Assembly: GCA_964035795.1 (NCBI GenBank)
Contig: OZ038320.1
Coordinates: 10,165,726-10,229,725 of the forward strand
DNA length: 64,000 nucleotides
Direction: 5' to 3'
Origin: Pterobdella sp. o SKG-2022
Lineage: Eukaryota > Annelida > Clitellata > Hirudinida > Piscicolidae
Both the position numbers and the translations under genes were made by a program. Below the pieces are notes generated by a model that worked only from the letters and a program-made list of their open reading frames with translations, was not told the origin of the DNA and did no database searches. Of this stretch, positions 25,103-37,117 are shown one piece after another (positions within the stretch are counted from its first letter, which is position 1; every line of letters begins with the position of its first letter).

Positions 25103-27642
25103 TTATTCAGTCAACAAGTGTTTGTAAGCCATACAAATGATCTCTTTGCAGAATGCGTTTTGTGCGTTCAACAAAACATGCAGGTCCCTGGATGTCTCGT
25201 CATCCACTGTAGATGGCATCATTTACTTAATGAGGTGTAAATCTTAAAAAACATTATAACGAGTGTACAACCGTGTCAATTTGATATTGAATGTTTTAAA
25301 ATGATGGCAATGTTACTAACGTGTTTCTTCAAACTCAAGCACATCCAGCACAACTTCTCGGTTCATGTCTATCACTGATTGTAGGAAGGCTTTCCTGGTC
25401 ACTTTGCTATCTGAGAAGAATATATAGATATATATATATTTGAAATGTCATGCTATTGTTTATCATAACATTAATAATTTAAAATGTTGTGTATTTAAAT
25501 ATGTTATTAGTGGGAAATGCCTACAATAGGAAAATTAATGAAACCTTCACCGACCTATACTGTTGCAAATGCCTTCGATAATGCCAAGCACCCACGTTAA
25601 TTGCTGATTCTGCTTCATACACACCTATCATTAATAGTTGATATTCAATTTAAATATCACTACATCTTTTAACGAGTTGTTTTAGTATATTTAATTGTTG
25701 CAATGAAATTTTTCATATCTAGTAAGCTAGAATTGTATTTAAACTAAATTAGTATATTTGAAAGAAAAATGACATTTAAATAAGCAATGTTAAAACAAAT
25801 GACACAGGTAACGAACCAAACAAAAGGAAGTGACCATGTAAGACAGTTCAGAGATCTTGTCGTCAAGGGCCTTTCTTGTCAAGAAATTCAGTGTCAACTT
25901 CTCTCCACACAAGTACAACAATGATGCTATATTTTCTGATAACCACTCTTCAGGTTTGTCTGTTAGATTTGAAGTTGTTGTGAGTTTGTTATGCTTAAAT
26001 AATGTGAAAGTTTGTTTTAAAACTCATTACAACTATTTATGAGAAAGTTTACTACAACAGTTCACTGTTCAAATCAGAAATTCATCTAATATTCATGTAA
26101 TGCACTCATAAATAAAACAAAAACCTATTAGTTTTTCGATGATATTAATGACACAGTCTTCATTCCAGAGGAGAGGAAAATGATTATGAAGCAAAAGCAA
26201 AGCGTTAGAAATGTTTCCAAAGCATAGAAGTGTTTGGACTTCATTTGAAGGAGTGCTTTCACACACCTCCAACCATTGTATCCCATCTTGTTGGGCATTT
26301 TAACTTTATGATTTTGAGATTATAACACTATATACTGGAATCATTATGTATATTCAATGCACGCTTGATAGTCTTATCATTAAAAAACAATGCAACATAA
26401 CCAGCAATACTGTTATGGCGTTAACTCGTTTCACGTCATTACAAAAAAGTTTAACATCATTTTATGAATGAATAGGTTTGAATTAAGAAATAAATCAAGA
26501 AAAAAATCAACAATGTGAACCTTTGCTCGAAGGGCCGAACAACATGTAGATGATGTGTGCTTGTTGAGGAGTAGGAAAAGGCTTCAAAATAAGGTCTAAC
26601 CAAAACGCCTTTTCCGTTTTGTTATTGTTGTGCAAAAATACTCTTCTGAAAAACAATCTTACGTGTGTCTCTAGTTCTGAAAACGTTCCTGGTTTGAAAC
26701 ATTTTGAAAACTAATGTTAATTTGAACATAGTTTAGTATAAATGAATAAATCTAGATGATGACTTTTGGATGCTTATTACCTTCCTTCTTTTTCACTAAA
26801 AAATCTAGAAATTGTTTCATGTAAGAGGTTGAACAAACAGTGTCGAAAGCTTTGATGCATTCTTTATCATCCCATCCAGCTAATACTGTTTGAAGCACCA
26901 TGCCATAACAATTTAATGCTATGCATTTTTGTACGGAAACGCAATCTTTGTTGAAATTGCATTGAAACTGATGGGATGCGGTTATATACCAAAATAAAAT
27001 TTAATAAATTTTGCGAAACTCTATTAATTTATAAGTAAAAAGTTGTAAGAAATTCAATTAATTTAAGACTTTGTGAAGGAAAGAAAGAATAAGAACAAGT
27101 CTATCGCTAGTTGAGTACAAACAAGTGGATCTTTTTAGTAACAGACCTGTATTTAAAAAAGGAAAAGCTGGATGATTATATCAATATTTAAAATCAACGC
27201 ATCAATTCATTTAAAAATTTTTACTAATATATTCTAACCAATATGCTTGAATTGCTGCATGTACAAAACTTCATCCATAGGCAGTTCTTGTGAATGTATA
27301 AAAGAAGAAGAGATGACATTGCGTTGCCCTGAATCAGTCTTTCGATACATCTCAACCAAATTTCTCATACATTTTGAAGTAATTGTCAGATAACTCAAAT
27401 CTAAAGCTTGAAAATTAAAAAAAAATTATATCTTATCATGAAGGAAAATTATACCAAAGTTTACCATTTAAATTAGAAAATATCATGAATTTTAGTTCTG
27501 TTGGTAACATATCTAAATGTCCCAAAGGTTTTTCTTGTATTTCATCAGTATCTGGAACAATCTGGTCTAGAATATCTAGTTTTTTATTTCTGAGCACTCG
27601 ATGAAGCTTTTTTCTTTGAGAATATTTATTTTTTTTGTTCAT
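25103..27642 (-). CDS. FBXO47: F-box protein 47 homologue, complete, ten exons
   Basis: Exons (minus): 27642-27465, 27406-27239, 27146-27070, 26967-26781, 26688-26521, 26286-26125, 25959-25813, 25624-25555, 25406-25321, 25206-25103. Phases match at every junction and give 448 residues (human FBXO47 452). The F-box is at about residues 43-79 (MLPTELKFMIFSNLN, then LDLSYLTITSKCM). Collinear matches to remembered FBXO47 follow: GLLLKRSTCLY, LNCYGMVLQTVLAGWDDKEC, LETHVRLFFRRVFL, KAFWLDLILKPFPTPQQA, EEWLSENIASLLYLCG, and LLNAQNAFCKEI near the end. F-box proteins recruit substrates to SCF ubiquitin ligases; FBXO47 is known as a meiotic, synapsis-related protein in animals, and its role here is inferred. 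Acceptors of the sixth, ninth and tenth exons are the least standard. It shares a short bidirectional promoter with the kinase gene. Confidence 0.9.
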
Positions 27643-27868
27643 TTTTTAATTTGAAAAATATATAAATGTTTTAAAGGTTTTGTTTAAACTTTTTCAAACA
27701 AAAACGCAGACTACAAAAACCTAGTCGTCTGCATATAAACTTAAATTTTTTTTTAAGCCAAAGAGTACATGTTAAGTGGGAAATTTCAAATTTACTTCCT
27801 TGTCGTTTTTTTATAATATAAACAATTTCTTTACATTAATGCAACTTTGAAATTTTTTAATTACTATA
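27643..27868. promoter_or_regulatory. 226-bp bidirectional promoter, FBXO47 / IRAK-like kinase
   Basis: Start codons of the two divergent genes are only 226 bp apart, so both 5' UTRs and core promoters must lie here. A small imperfect inverted repeat (GCAGACTA at 27706-27713, TAGTCGTCTGC at 27722-27732) is the only G+C-containing structure. T- and A-runs fill the rest. Confidence 0.55.
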
Positions 27869-30800
27869 ATGAATTTTAAATATAAGAAAAACAATTTGAG
27901 TCCAAAAACTAGTCTCAAACATTTTTCTGCATCTCTTTATCATAAATTTTGCAACGTGATAATACGAGATGTATGGGAACAAATAGCTCTCAAAATACCT
28001 AACAGAGAAGGAACTGCTTTGAAATTCAGTTCTGACGATATAGGGTAAGATTGAAATATTACTTTGCAGATGGTTTATGGCTTAAATTGAAACATCAAGG
28101 ATTTTCAAAAGAAGCCCAAAACCAGCTGAAGAGATGATGAATGCATGGAAAATGGACAATCCTTCTCTCGGTGATCTTTTGGCTATACTTAAAGAAGAAA
28201 ATATTTTGAGAGGAGTAACTTTTATTGAAGAGAAGCTTTTTCAAGATTCACATGAAAGTTTTGAAAAAAATAACTCAAGTTCCACTTTCATTGATATAAA
28301 TGAAAATTCTAAAAAATCAAATTCTAATGACACAAGTAGGTTATTTTATTATTTTTAAACATGTTTAACCTATAATTTTTAACAGGTATTTCTTTTAAAA
28401 TTTTATCACTATGGACAAACAATTTCAATTCTAATCATATAAGTGAAGGTGGTAATTTTATAAATTCTGGAGGCTTTGCTGATGTCTACATAGGTGGTTT
28501 AAAAATTTTATAAATAACCTATTTTAATGTATTCATTCATATAATAAATAGCTATTATCTCAATTTAAAACCACATTTTAAGGTTTGCTAAATGAAAATA
28601 AATATGCTATAAAGAAGTTCAAAAACAAAAATTGTCAAAGCCAATTTGAAAATGAAGCAGTATTATTCAAGTAAAATTTTTTTCTCAATATATAATCCAA
28701 AAAGCAATAAATTTTAAAAATCCTAACAGTTGTGAGCACCCAAATCTGATAAAGTTATTTTATAAAAGTGATGATGGTCCTAGTTTGTGTTTGGTTTATG
28801 AATTTGTAGAAGGTGGATCTCTTCTTGATTATTTGTATACACCAGTAAGTCTCTGATGTATAACTTAATCATTGAAGTCATGACTAATATCTGTATATTT
28901 GATGTTATTAAAGACTTCAAGTTTACCTTCATTGTTGGTCCTCACTCTTGTGTTACTAATAAACTTAAAAAACAGTGATTCTGAATAATTAGCATTATGC
29001 CTTGGTCACTTCAAATAATAAAACCTCAACCAAGTTTTTCAATAGTTTTGATGCTTTGTATAACTTTTTGGTGCTCTGTTTGAAGCAATTAAGCTGATGA
29101 AAACATTCGCTTGCAAAGCTATAACACTCATTAGGCCTTTTCAGAAAAGAACGGAATGCTTGCTTATGTTTCTTGGAAAAATTTGATAAAAAGAGAAATA
29201 TTTCGAAGAAAATAAATAGTATAGATAATAAAAATGGGTATATAATTTATTAAAAAAAATTTTCACATCCTTGAACATATAATAGGAGGCGATGAATGGC
29301 GTGGATAGGAAGATTAGAGTGAAGATAGCTCTCCAAACAGCCTCAGGTCTGCAATACCTCCACCAGAAGAACATAGTGCATCGAGACATTAAGAGGTTTT
29401 TGAATTATTTGAATAATTTTTTGCTTAATTTGAATCTTCGAATACTTATGCTTCAATGTTTTAAAATAGATCAACTTTACTACTATAGAAAATCTTGATT
29501 AATTTCAAATTTTATAATCACCAATGAAGTAAAATAGAGCTTTACCTTGATTGGGATGAAACTTTTCATTCGGGAAATTATAACTTAAAAACGTCAAAAT
29601 TTGAGTTTTTTTCAATAAATCTTAAATGATAGTTGTAAATGTGTCAAATAGCGAAAAAAAGTGAGGATAATACACATTTCGATTGCTGAACTACATAAGT
29701 TGTAGGATAAATGCGCACTACAGCATATATCAGCATATTCTCATTTTATTTTGTATGCTCAGAAGTATTAACGTTTAATGTATCAAATAAAAATAAATTT
29801 TATATCTATTACAAAATCGTATGAAAAATTCCGAATTAAGTATAGATATGCAAGTAGTAGCAAAGGAAAATTCGATAGATATCGTGGAAATATGACAGAA
29901 TGCAAGTACACAAAAGATTTGTTTTCAGAATAATTCTTAATAATGGAACTTAGTTTCACAGGATGAATTACATCGACACCTTCAAAAATCTTTTTTCTCA
30001 AAAATTTCCACGGTTTTTATGGGTTGTCCGACCATTCTAAGTAAATGTTTAGATTAGGCATACTCTCCAAGAACTCCATGCTCCTAAAGGCTGTTGGAAT
30101 GGCGCTTTAAAAAAATACGTCATTACCTTGATGAAAAGCTATTGAGATTAAATTTGAAATCAAAAACGAAATGAAAACATCAATTTTTGACTTTGCTACT
30201 ATTTACATAAGAAACCTTTTTGGTTATCAACTTTAAATCATAGCTAACGACATATTTAAAATTTTACTATTATAAGATATAACATTTCAGTTTTCTAGAA
30301 GTTTCATGAATTGAATTTTTTATGAGAGGTTTTGAAATATAATTTCATATATAAACAATAAAAACACTTTTTGGCTATAGCTTAAATATATTTTTTAAAA
30401 CGACTTTTTTAAAAATAAATATTAATAACTTATTAAAAATCTCAATATTTCTGGGTTAATTTTAAATTTTATTGATATAAAGTAATAAAGATTGTTAATT
30501 TCAATATTATTCCTATCAGTGCAAATATCTTATTGACGTCGAATATGGATGCGAAAATTGGGGATTTTGGAATCAGTAAACTTGTAGAAACTCCAAACGA
30601 AGGTAAATTCGAAATCAAAAACTTCAATAAAATTGTCTTTTTTTAAATTGAAGACTTTTCAATAATAATTAATCAACTTTTTCAAACGTTAAATGAAAAA
30701 ATAAAGAATATTCTTGAATATTCTCAGATTGCACCCATCTTTTGACGTCCACCCTTGTGGGTACTTTAGTGTACATGGCACCCGAGTACTTGTATAGCCA

Positions 30801-32421
30801 TGAAGTTTCAAGCAAGATCGACATGTATAGCTTTGGCGTTGTATGTGATTTTGTCATGTCTTACATAGGAAATCTATTATAAGCAATTTTCAAAATTTTG
30901 GTGCTTGTTTTTGAGTTTTAATTCACCATTATATAGGTGCTATTGGAACTATTGTTTGGAGAACCTGCTTATTATGAAAAGAGAGAAAAAACTAATATTG
31001 TAATCTACTTTTTTATATAACTAATAACGAGTTCAACTTATCAAAAATGTAATATTATAAATTTAAAAAAAATGTATAGAGAACTACTAAATTAAAACAA
31101 TATTTATTGTTTATGAAGTTTTTTTCTGAAAGTAATAATGGCTTTTCATAGCAAGAAGAGGGTATAACAAACGTTTCTTGAAGGGCTGTTAGTGTAGATC
31201 TGTAATATTTGCCGTAGCTCTTAATAGCATTCTTGAGAAAAATTAAATTCTTTGAAAATCTAAATTTATTCTAAAACCCTAAATCACGAGAAAAAATATT
31301 TAAATAGTTATCGTTTGAGTATTTTTAATTAAAAAACAATTTTTTTGATTCAATCGAGGTCCTCAAATTGATGATTATAGTTGATAAACACAGATTTTTG
31401 ACAGTAAGAATGTTAAGTTTTCGTGGACTTCTGTGATGAAACATGGTGTTGTAGGTCATTTTCCAGTGCAGAATGCAATAACCACTGTTTATTCTAGTTT
31501 ATTTGTCTTTGCGGTGTTGACTGACCACATCCGCAAACTTTTGGTTAGAAGAACGTTAAAAACATTGAACATTAAATGCTATCTTTTCATAGACCAATCG
31601 TGAAGTCGTTGATGAAAAAACAACGATTTTCTGCATTTATGTTTAGCCAATCATGGCGTGCTGACAAGAAATGGATAAAAATGGTTCATTAGAAAGTTTG
31701 ATTAAGTTTATGAAACATAAAATTTTCCATCAATAAATTAAGACTATACTGCTGTACATGTCCCAGTAACTGGAGTTGACAGCAGTCAGCCCAGATTATT
31801 GATGTTATTTTTAATATTTAATTAAATAGGTCATTCATTTTGGAAACATTTTTATTAACTCCAGCCCGAGCTAACGTTTAATTTGAATTCAAGATCCGCC
31901 GTCCCCACATTTGGGCAGTCTGTCTTGCTGTTGTCAAAATAGGAAGGATCATCTTTCAAGCAAAATGAAAACGATATAAGAACCTCAGTTTGTCGATACA
32001 TGCTAACGAAGTCTACTAATATCCAAGTTATAGACAAGAAACCTAAAATTGGAGATGCTAAGCTTGGTGCAATTTAACATCGTGCCGAGTACCAGGAAAG
32101 ATTTTATAAAATAAATCATTTGAAATAGAAATTTTCATCATATGATTCTTCCAGAGTTGGTTTTATCTGAGGTCTACTACATTACCTAATGTATTGAGAG
32201 TTAATAATTGAACACAATTACAGGTTGAGATGTTTGAAGAAAATGCTCCAGTAGATCATTGTTGGACCACAAATAAAAATGACGATGAGTTCAATAAAAA
32301 AATTTTAGTTTTAATGAACAATTACTTGGTAAAACTTATTGCTAAAAAAAAGCATCTCCGACCAACTGCAGAGGAAAGCTACGAGCTGCTTTGTGTGTTG
32401 CAAGCAAAGTTGTTGAACTAA
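27869..32421 (+). CDS. death-domain kinase of the IRAK4/Pelle type, ten exons
   Basis: Exons: 27869-28044, 28100-28335, 28386-28493, 28583-28670, 28730-28844, 29286-29395, 30520-30602, 30728-30840, 30937-30999, 32224-32421; phases agree, 429 residues (human IRAK4 460). The N-terminal ~110 residues have the pattern of an IRAK death domain (DVWEQIALKIP, then NPSLGDLLAILKEENIL). The kinase follows: glycine loop NSGGFADVYIG, lysine in YAIKKF, helix-C Glu in FENEAVLF, a tyrosine gatekeeper (CLVYEFVEGGSLLDYL), HRDIKSANILL (Asp 275), GDFGIS (293-295), YMAPEYL and the late arginine in RPTAEE. The tyrosine gatekeeper is characteristic of IRAK kinases. The third glycine of the loop is alanine (GGFADV); all other catalytic residues are present, so it is probably active. 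IRAK4/Pelle kinases relay Toll/IL-1 receptor signals via MyD88. The sixth intron carries an antisense STELLO gene fragment. Confidence 0.9.
29815..30130 (-). pseudogene. STELLO-type glycosyltransferase fragment, copy A, in kinase intron
   Basis: On the minus strand this resembles the last ~100 codons of the intact gene at 37118-41612: KKIFEGVDVIHPVKLSS here against KRKRLEGVVLVHPVKLSS there. The match continues upstream in the DNA (TGTCCGACCATTCTAAGTAA against the parent's TGTCCAATCTGAGTAA, then GCTGTTGGAATGGCG against GCTGTTGGGATAGCA). It lacks the rest of the gene and has frame breaks. It lies in the 1.1-kb intron between the HRD and DFG exons of the kinase, antisense to it. It is closer to copy B than to the intact gene. 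Confidence 0.75.
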
Positions 32422-32814
32422 TCATGCTGTTACATGAACTTTCCAGAAATTTTTTGTCAGTATTTATGTATTTATAGTTTTTCTGATATTCATTCTTTTT
32501 GAATTTTTTTTCCAATCTTGATTCATATTATAATTAACATTTTTCTACAGTTGTTCAAGTTATACGATAGTAAATAATAATTTGTAGTGATTTCAGATGG
32601 ATCATAAAAATAACTGACATTGCCTTTTTTTGCTAAATAAGACTGATGATAATGAAATTTTTTGATTTCGAAAACGCTCAATAAAATGAATTTTCAAATA
32701 TTCAAGTTAAAATTAAATTTAATATTATAGAGAAACGATTAATTAGTTTCAAAATTTTATACTTTTCAAATAAAACTTGTTTTTTTAAAAACATCATTTT
32801 GTAAAAACTCAAGA
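32422..32814. other. short stretch without gene
   Basis: This should hold the kinase 3' UTR. I see nothing else in the A+T-rich sequence. Confidence 0.4.
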
Positions 32815-33540
32815 AAAGGTACAGAAATGCATGCATTAGCGAAGGAAAACTCGATTGATATCGGGGAAATATGACAGAATGCAAGTACATGAAAAATTTG
32901 TTTTTAGAATAATTTTTAATGCTGATTAGTTTCACAGGATGAATTACGTCGACACTTTCAAAAATTATTTTTTAAAATTTTTCACGGCTTGTATCGGTTA
33001 TCCGACCATTCTAAGTGAATTTAGAGATTATGCATACTCTCCAAGCACTTCATGCTCCAAAACCTGTTAGAATAGCGATTTCAAAAAAATACGTCATTAA
33101 CTTGAAAAAGAGTTACAGTTTTGAAAGAATTTGAAAAGTAACTGTTAAGCAAAAACAGTGTATCTACTATAGTTCCAAACTTTCTTGGCATATGTCAAGT
33201 GCTTTCTCATTTTTTGTTTCCTGGTCTGTGTGAGCGTCAAAATCTTCAAAGAGTTTATTTATATTTTTTTGTAGAGTGGCCATCATTTCCAAAAATGAGT
33301 AGGACCACAAGCTCCATTGTCACGGCTATCATCACACGATTCAAAAGCTTTTATTCGATAGATACCTTCCTCTCTGTACTAGATTGTATTAGTAGGATAG
33401 CTTATAACGTCGGTTTTTACAAAAAGATCATCTGCTATTGCAAATATATTATCGATATTCAAATTCATCATTATTACTTTCAAATAAAATTCTTAATGCT
33501 CTTTCTCTTGGTCTCTTAATTGAACATATGTGACAACATT
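32815..33540 (-). pseudogene. STELLO-type glycosyltransferase fragment, copy B
   Basis: A longer degenerate minus-strand copy of the 3' half of the gene at 37118-41612. 32815-33100 corresponds to the C-terminus (a HPVKLSS-like end, then TCCGACCATTCTAAGTGAA and ATAGCGATTTC). About 33190-33540 corresponds to the central region, with near-identical DNA around 33438-33485 (CTGCTATTGCAAATAT, ATCATTATTACTTT) matching the parent's 37738-37788. Frames are broken, and the N-terminal half is missing. It sits just downstream of the kinase gene, on the opposite strand, and just upstream of a piggyBac remnant. Confidence 0.75.
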
Positions 33541-33937
33541 AAGCCACGTTTTACAACTATGTTCTAGCAAGTGGAGCAACTATTGATTCTATCAAAACCA
33601 AAAATAAAAGGAAAAAGACCACATATCAGTCTACTCCCTACCATCAAGGATAATTTGAAACGTTTATCTCATCAATAGAAGAGGCAATCTAATTTGTAAA
33701 AAAATAAATCGCGGAAGTTCGATGTAAACCGTGCTTCGGCAATGAAAAAACTATTGAAATTTTTAAAGTTTTCTTTAAAAGTCACTTTTAAGTTTGTTTT
33801 AAACCTTAATCCATTTGTGCCCAAAATGCTAGTGGAAGCAATTTTTTATTGAAACTTCTGTTTCTACCTTAAAACAACTTCACGAAAACACAGAAAAAAA
33901 AACAGATTTTAATTTTGACAAAAAATCAGCGAAGTAC

Positions 33938-33988
33938 AGGGTGATCTCATATGAGATCAATGGGCACATGTGTTAGCAAATGGGTTTT
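33938..33988 (+). repeat. piggyBac subterminal inverted repeat, left
   Basis: This is the reverse complement, with few mismatches, of 35346-35401. It contains a near-palindrome, GATCTCATATGAGATC, which recurs at 35378 and, altered, at 35719. Confidence 0.8.
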
Positions 33989-35345
33989 TAACCACTTAGC
34001 AATAAAGCGTAGTTTGAAGATTTTAATTCACTTTAATTTTATTTTCAAAACCAAAATATAAAATTATTTCAAATCTATATATTTATAAGTAATTAAAATT
34101 TTTCAAAAAATTAAAAAAAATTTTTTTTCTTCAAAATTATAATGATTTTTCACTGTTCTAATCTTCGAGTACCAAAAAACGAAATTTCACATATAATAAC
34201 AGAAAAACTCATCAAGTTTTTAAAAATACAAATTTTCATTTTCATTTGAGATTATGCTATGAATAAATCCAAGCTACGCTCAATTTAACTGTGTATTTTT
34301 TTAAAATGTCCATGGTCTAGCGGTGCATGGCTTGTTTTGGCATCTTCTTTGTTCATTTCTAGTTGTTATAATATGTCCTTGAAGATTGAAACAAGTATCA
34401 TTAAGATCTTGTGGAGACCTTGAACAGTTGTATCTTTCGATTATTTGTTGCCTAAATGTTTTTGAAGTAGGATCGGCTAATTGCTCTTCTAAATGTAAGC
34501 AGATCCGTTTTTGAGCTTGCGTATCTCTTTCCTCGTTTGACCAATAATAGAATATTTGAGAATTTATTAATTTCATATACAGTATTTTAGTAAATATTGG
34601 TCAATACAATTTTTAGTCTCTATTGTTGTGGCATATTTGCTTGCCCACCAATCGTGCTTATCCACTCCAAACATTTGAGCTTAATTTTTTGAATACATTA
34701 GGCCGTGGAACTAAACCTTTGATTATAATTCATTTCATCAACAAGTTACTTCATGAATAAGTTCAGCTGTATCATAGTGTGTTTTAGTGTTTGCCACAGT
34801 ATTATCTAGCCACCCCACAATTAAAATTTCTTCATTGGTATCGAAACTTTAGCTGTGACCGCCTCTATTTTGCTTATTCATTGTTTTTTGTCAGTCAAAG
34901 AAACCTTTCTTAATTTTTTATTTTTTATATTTTCTGTTGTTTAAAAACCAAAACTTTTTAGATGAATCAATAAGGGGAAACTTGAAAAAGTTGTAAAAAA
35001 ATGCAGTGTAAGGTTTGAGTTCTTCTACCGCACCCAATTATTCAAAAAAACTTGTGATCTTAGTTGTAGGTTTTTCTTTGATCTGATAAGTTTTAACCAC
35101 AATACAGGCTAAATTTAGAGCCATAGCTTGAAAAACCGCACAATGCCCAAATTTTGTAGCCAAATCCTAATAAACTGTTTAAGGGCATAATATCCGAAGT
35201 ATTTTATGAAATTTTGTATCACTCAATAATAAATATAAACTAATGTTTACAAAAAGTTATTTTTTCATTTTTTCGACTATTTCATTTATTTTTTGTAAAA
35301 TTCCACTTTTTAAAATCGAAATTTCACTAATTATAATATATTTTA

Positions 35346-35401
35346 TGTAAAACGCCCATTTGCTAACACTTGCGCCCATTGATCTCATATAAGATCAGCA
35401 A
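35346..35401 (-). repeat. piggyBac subterminal inverted repeat, right
   Basis: Inverted partner of 33938-33988. Together they bracket the transposase remnant. Confidence 0.8.
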
Positions 35402-35741
35402 CTTTTAATGTCTTTATTCTGTTCATTTAACATGTATCTGAAGTTTTAAAATTTTAAAATATTGATTAGAAATAAATTTAACATATTTCATTTTGTTTTA
35501 TCATACTCATGAATTATTATGCCTTAATTGAACGTTTTTCAATAAACGTCCGTCAAAGTGAATTTTGGACAATTTTAAGCTTAAATATCATAAAATCAAA
35601 ATCGAAAATTCAAATAAAATGAACTTAATATTGAAGATATAACTCTGGTTAATAGAAAAAGTTTATTGTATTTTGATAAATATTAACCAATAAATAGTAA
35701 AACTATTATATGTGAGTGATCTCATCTGAGAATTGGGTTAA

Positions 35742-36585
35742 TGAATGCATGACCAAAAAAATACAGTAAAACTAGAATGCTTGAGATTCCTTCATGAAAA
35801 GAACAGCTTAAACAATTAAAAGAAAATAGATTGAAATCTTTGGGAAAAAATTTCATTCACAACAATAATTAAAATATTTTTGAATGGCATTTTTTTATGA
35901 ATAACTTCTAGTCAAAACAGCATCTTTGAGCTCGATTTGAATATCCATCCTTTAAAAAACTTCAAACAGCTTCATTGAGGATTTATGATGAAGTTGAGCT
36001 GGAAAATTTAAATTAAAAAAAATAAATGCAGTTGGAGTTTTTCTTATTTTGAAAATTATAAAAACTCACTGGATTAGATTAAAGCTAAGGAAACCTTTCA
36101 TAATGGAAAACGCTAGCCCAGTAGGTCTAGTAGAAAAAGCATCGTCGACTAATTTCAAGATACAAATTTCAATTTCAGGTCAGAATTAATTGAACCGAGA
36201 GGTGGTCAACGTGTGGCAATATAAATAGAAACCCTTAAAAGACAAAGCATCGTACAGGGTCCAACATTCAATGCAGCAATCAGTGCTAAAAATTCTGTTC
36301 TTTGACGCCCAAAGTATGCCAATAATAAATAACGTGAGAATTTATAACGCAAAACTTATTTCAGCAATTTGAATAAAGCGTTAAAATAGGCATCTGTATT
36401 ATATTTATCCTGGATCATTCGAACTCCTACTTTTTAATTACTTCTCATAGAAAAAAAGACATTTCACGAATGAAGGCCAATATGACTTGTAAAAACAAAT
36501 CAACAGATAGTTGTTCAAATAAACTGTTTTCGTCCCAGTTCAAGTTATTATAACTACAGAGGTTTTGCTGTTGCAAACTCCCGAT
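35742..36585. other. stretch without gene
   Basis: A+T-rich, no ORF above background and no recognisable element between the two piggyBac pieces. Confidence 0.4.
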
Positions 36586-36965
36586 TGTGCCCAAAATGCT
36601 AACGGCAGAACATTTCCCATGAAACTTTTGCTTTCCTTTGAAAAAAACTTATAAAAATATGAAAAGATCAAAATCATATTTGACAAAAAAAATCGATCCT
36701 CAAGGTGATCTCTTATGGGCTTCTGGAAAGATAACCTTTAAAAGACTGAATTAAAGACTCAAAATAACCGTAAATTTTTTAAAACCAAATTATCAATTTA
36801 AAAAAATATATATTTATAATCAAATTCTTTAAAAAAATATTGAAAATAAATCTATAAACCAAAATGAGTAACGTAAATTAATTTTTACTGTTTGACATAA
36901 AACTAACAGAAAAAAAAATTTCATATGGACGACCATAAAATGTATTAAATTCTTTGAAGATATAT
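36586..36965 (-). mobile_element. second piggyBac-family fragment (one end only)
   Basis: The DNA from 36590 matches the left end of the element at 33806: TGTGCCCAAAATGCTA, then a GAAACTT-containing stretch, TTTGACAAAAAA and GGTGATCTC at similar spacing. Weaker similarity continues through the A+T-rich part to about 36965. No transposase sequence is left. It lies just downstream of the STELLO gene. Strand is given by analogy with the longer copy. Confidence 0.6.
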
Positions 36966-37117
36966 ATTTCACATGAGCTCACTGACACAAACGACTTCAA
37001 TAAAATCGTTAATTAGCCACATATACTTCTTTTATATCCGGGTTTCAAATAGACCAACAACTCGATATATACATTCATATAGTAATAATTTTTGATCAAT
37101 TGAAAGTTTCGAACAGA

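Larger units (their letters stand above)
33806..35741 (-). mobile_element. decayed piggyBac-family DNA transposon
   Basis: TTAA occurs at both proposed ends (33806-33809 and 35738-35741), the piggyBac target duplication. Minus-strand translation in broken frames gives piggyBac transposase landmarks in order: MNKQNRGG, EEILIVGWLDN, VPRPNVF, then DKHDWWASKYATTIE (the usual MGGVD-x-HD-W block). A C-terminal ORF (34576-34301) follows with a partly preserved Cys-rich end (RRCQNKPC). The catalytic N-terminal region is not recognisable, and stops and shifts are numerous, so it is inactive. Subterminal inverted repeats at 33938-33988 and 35346-35401 share TATGAGATCAATGGGC and GTGTTAGCAAATGGG. The outermost few bases of the two ends match only loosely, so the exact termini are provisional. 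Confidence 0.75.

Noticed and set aside
33199..33519. 106-codon plus-strand ORF
   Set aside because: It is the antisense of STELLO fragment B, as shown by matching DNA in the intact gene.
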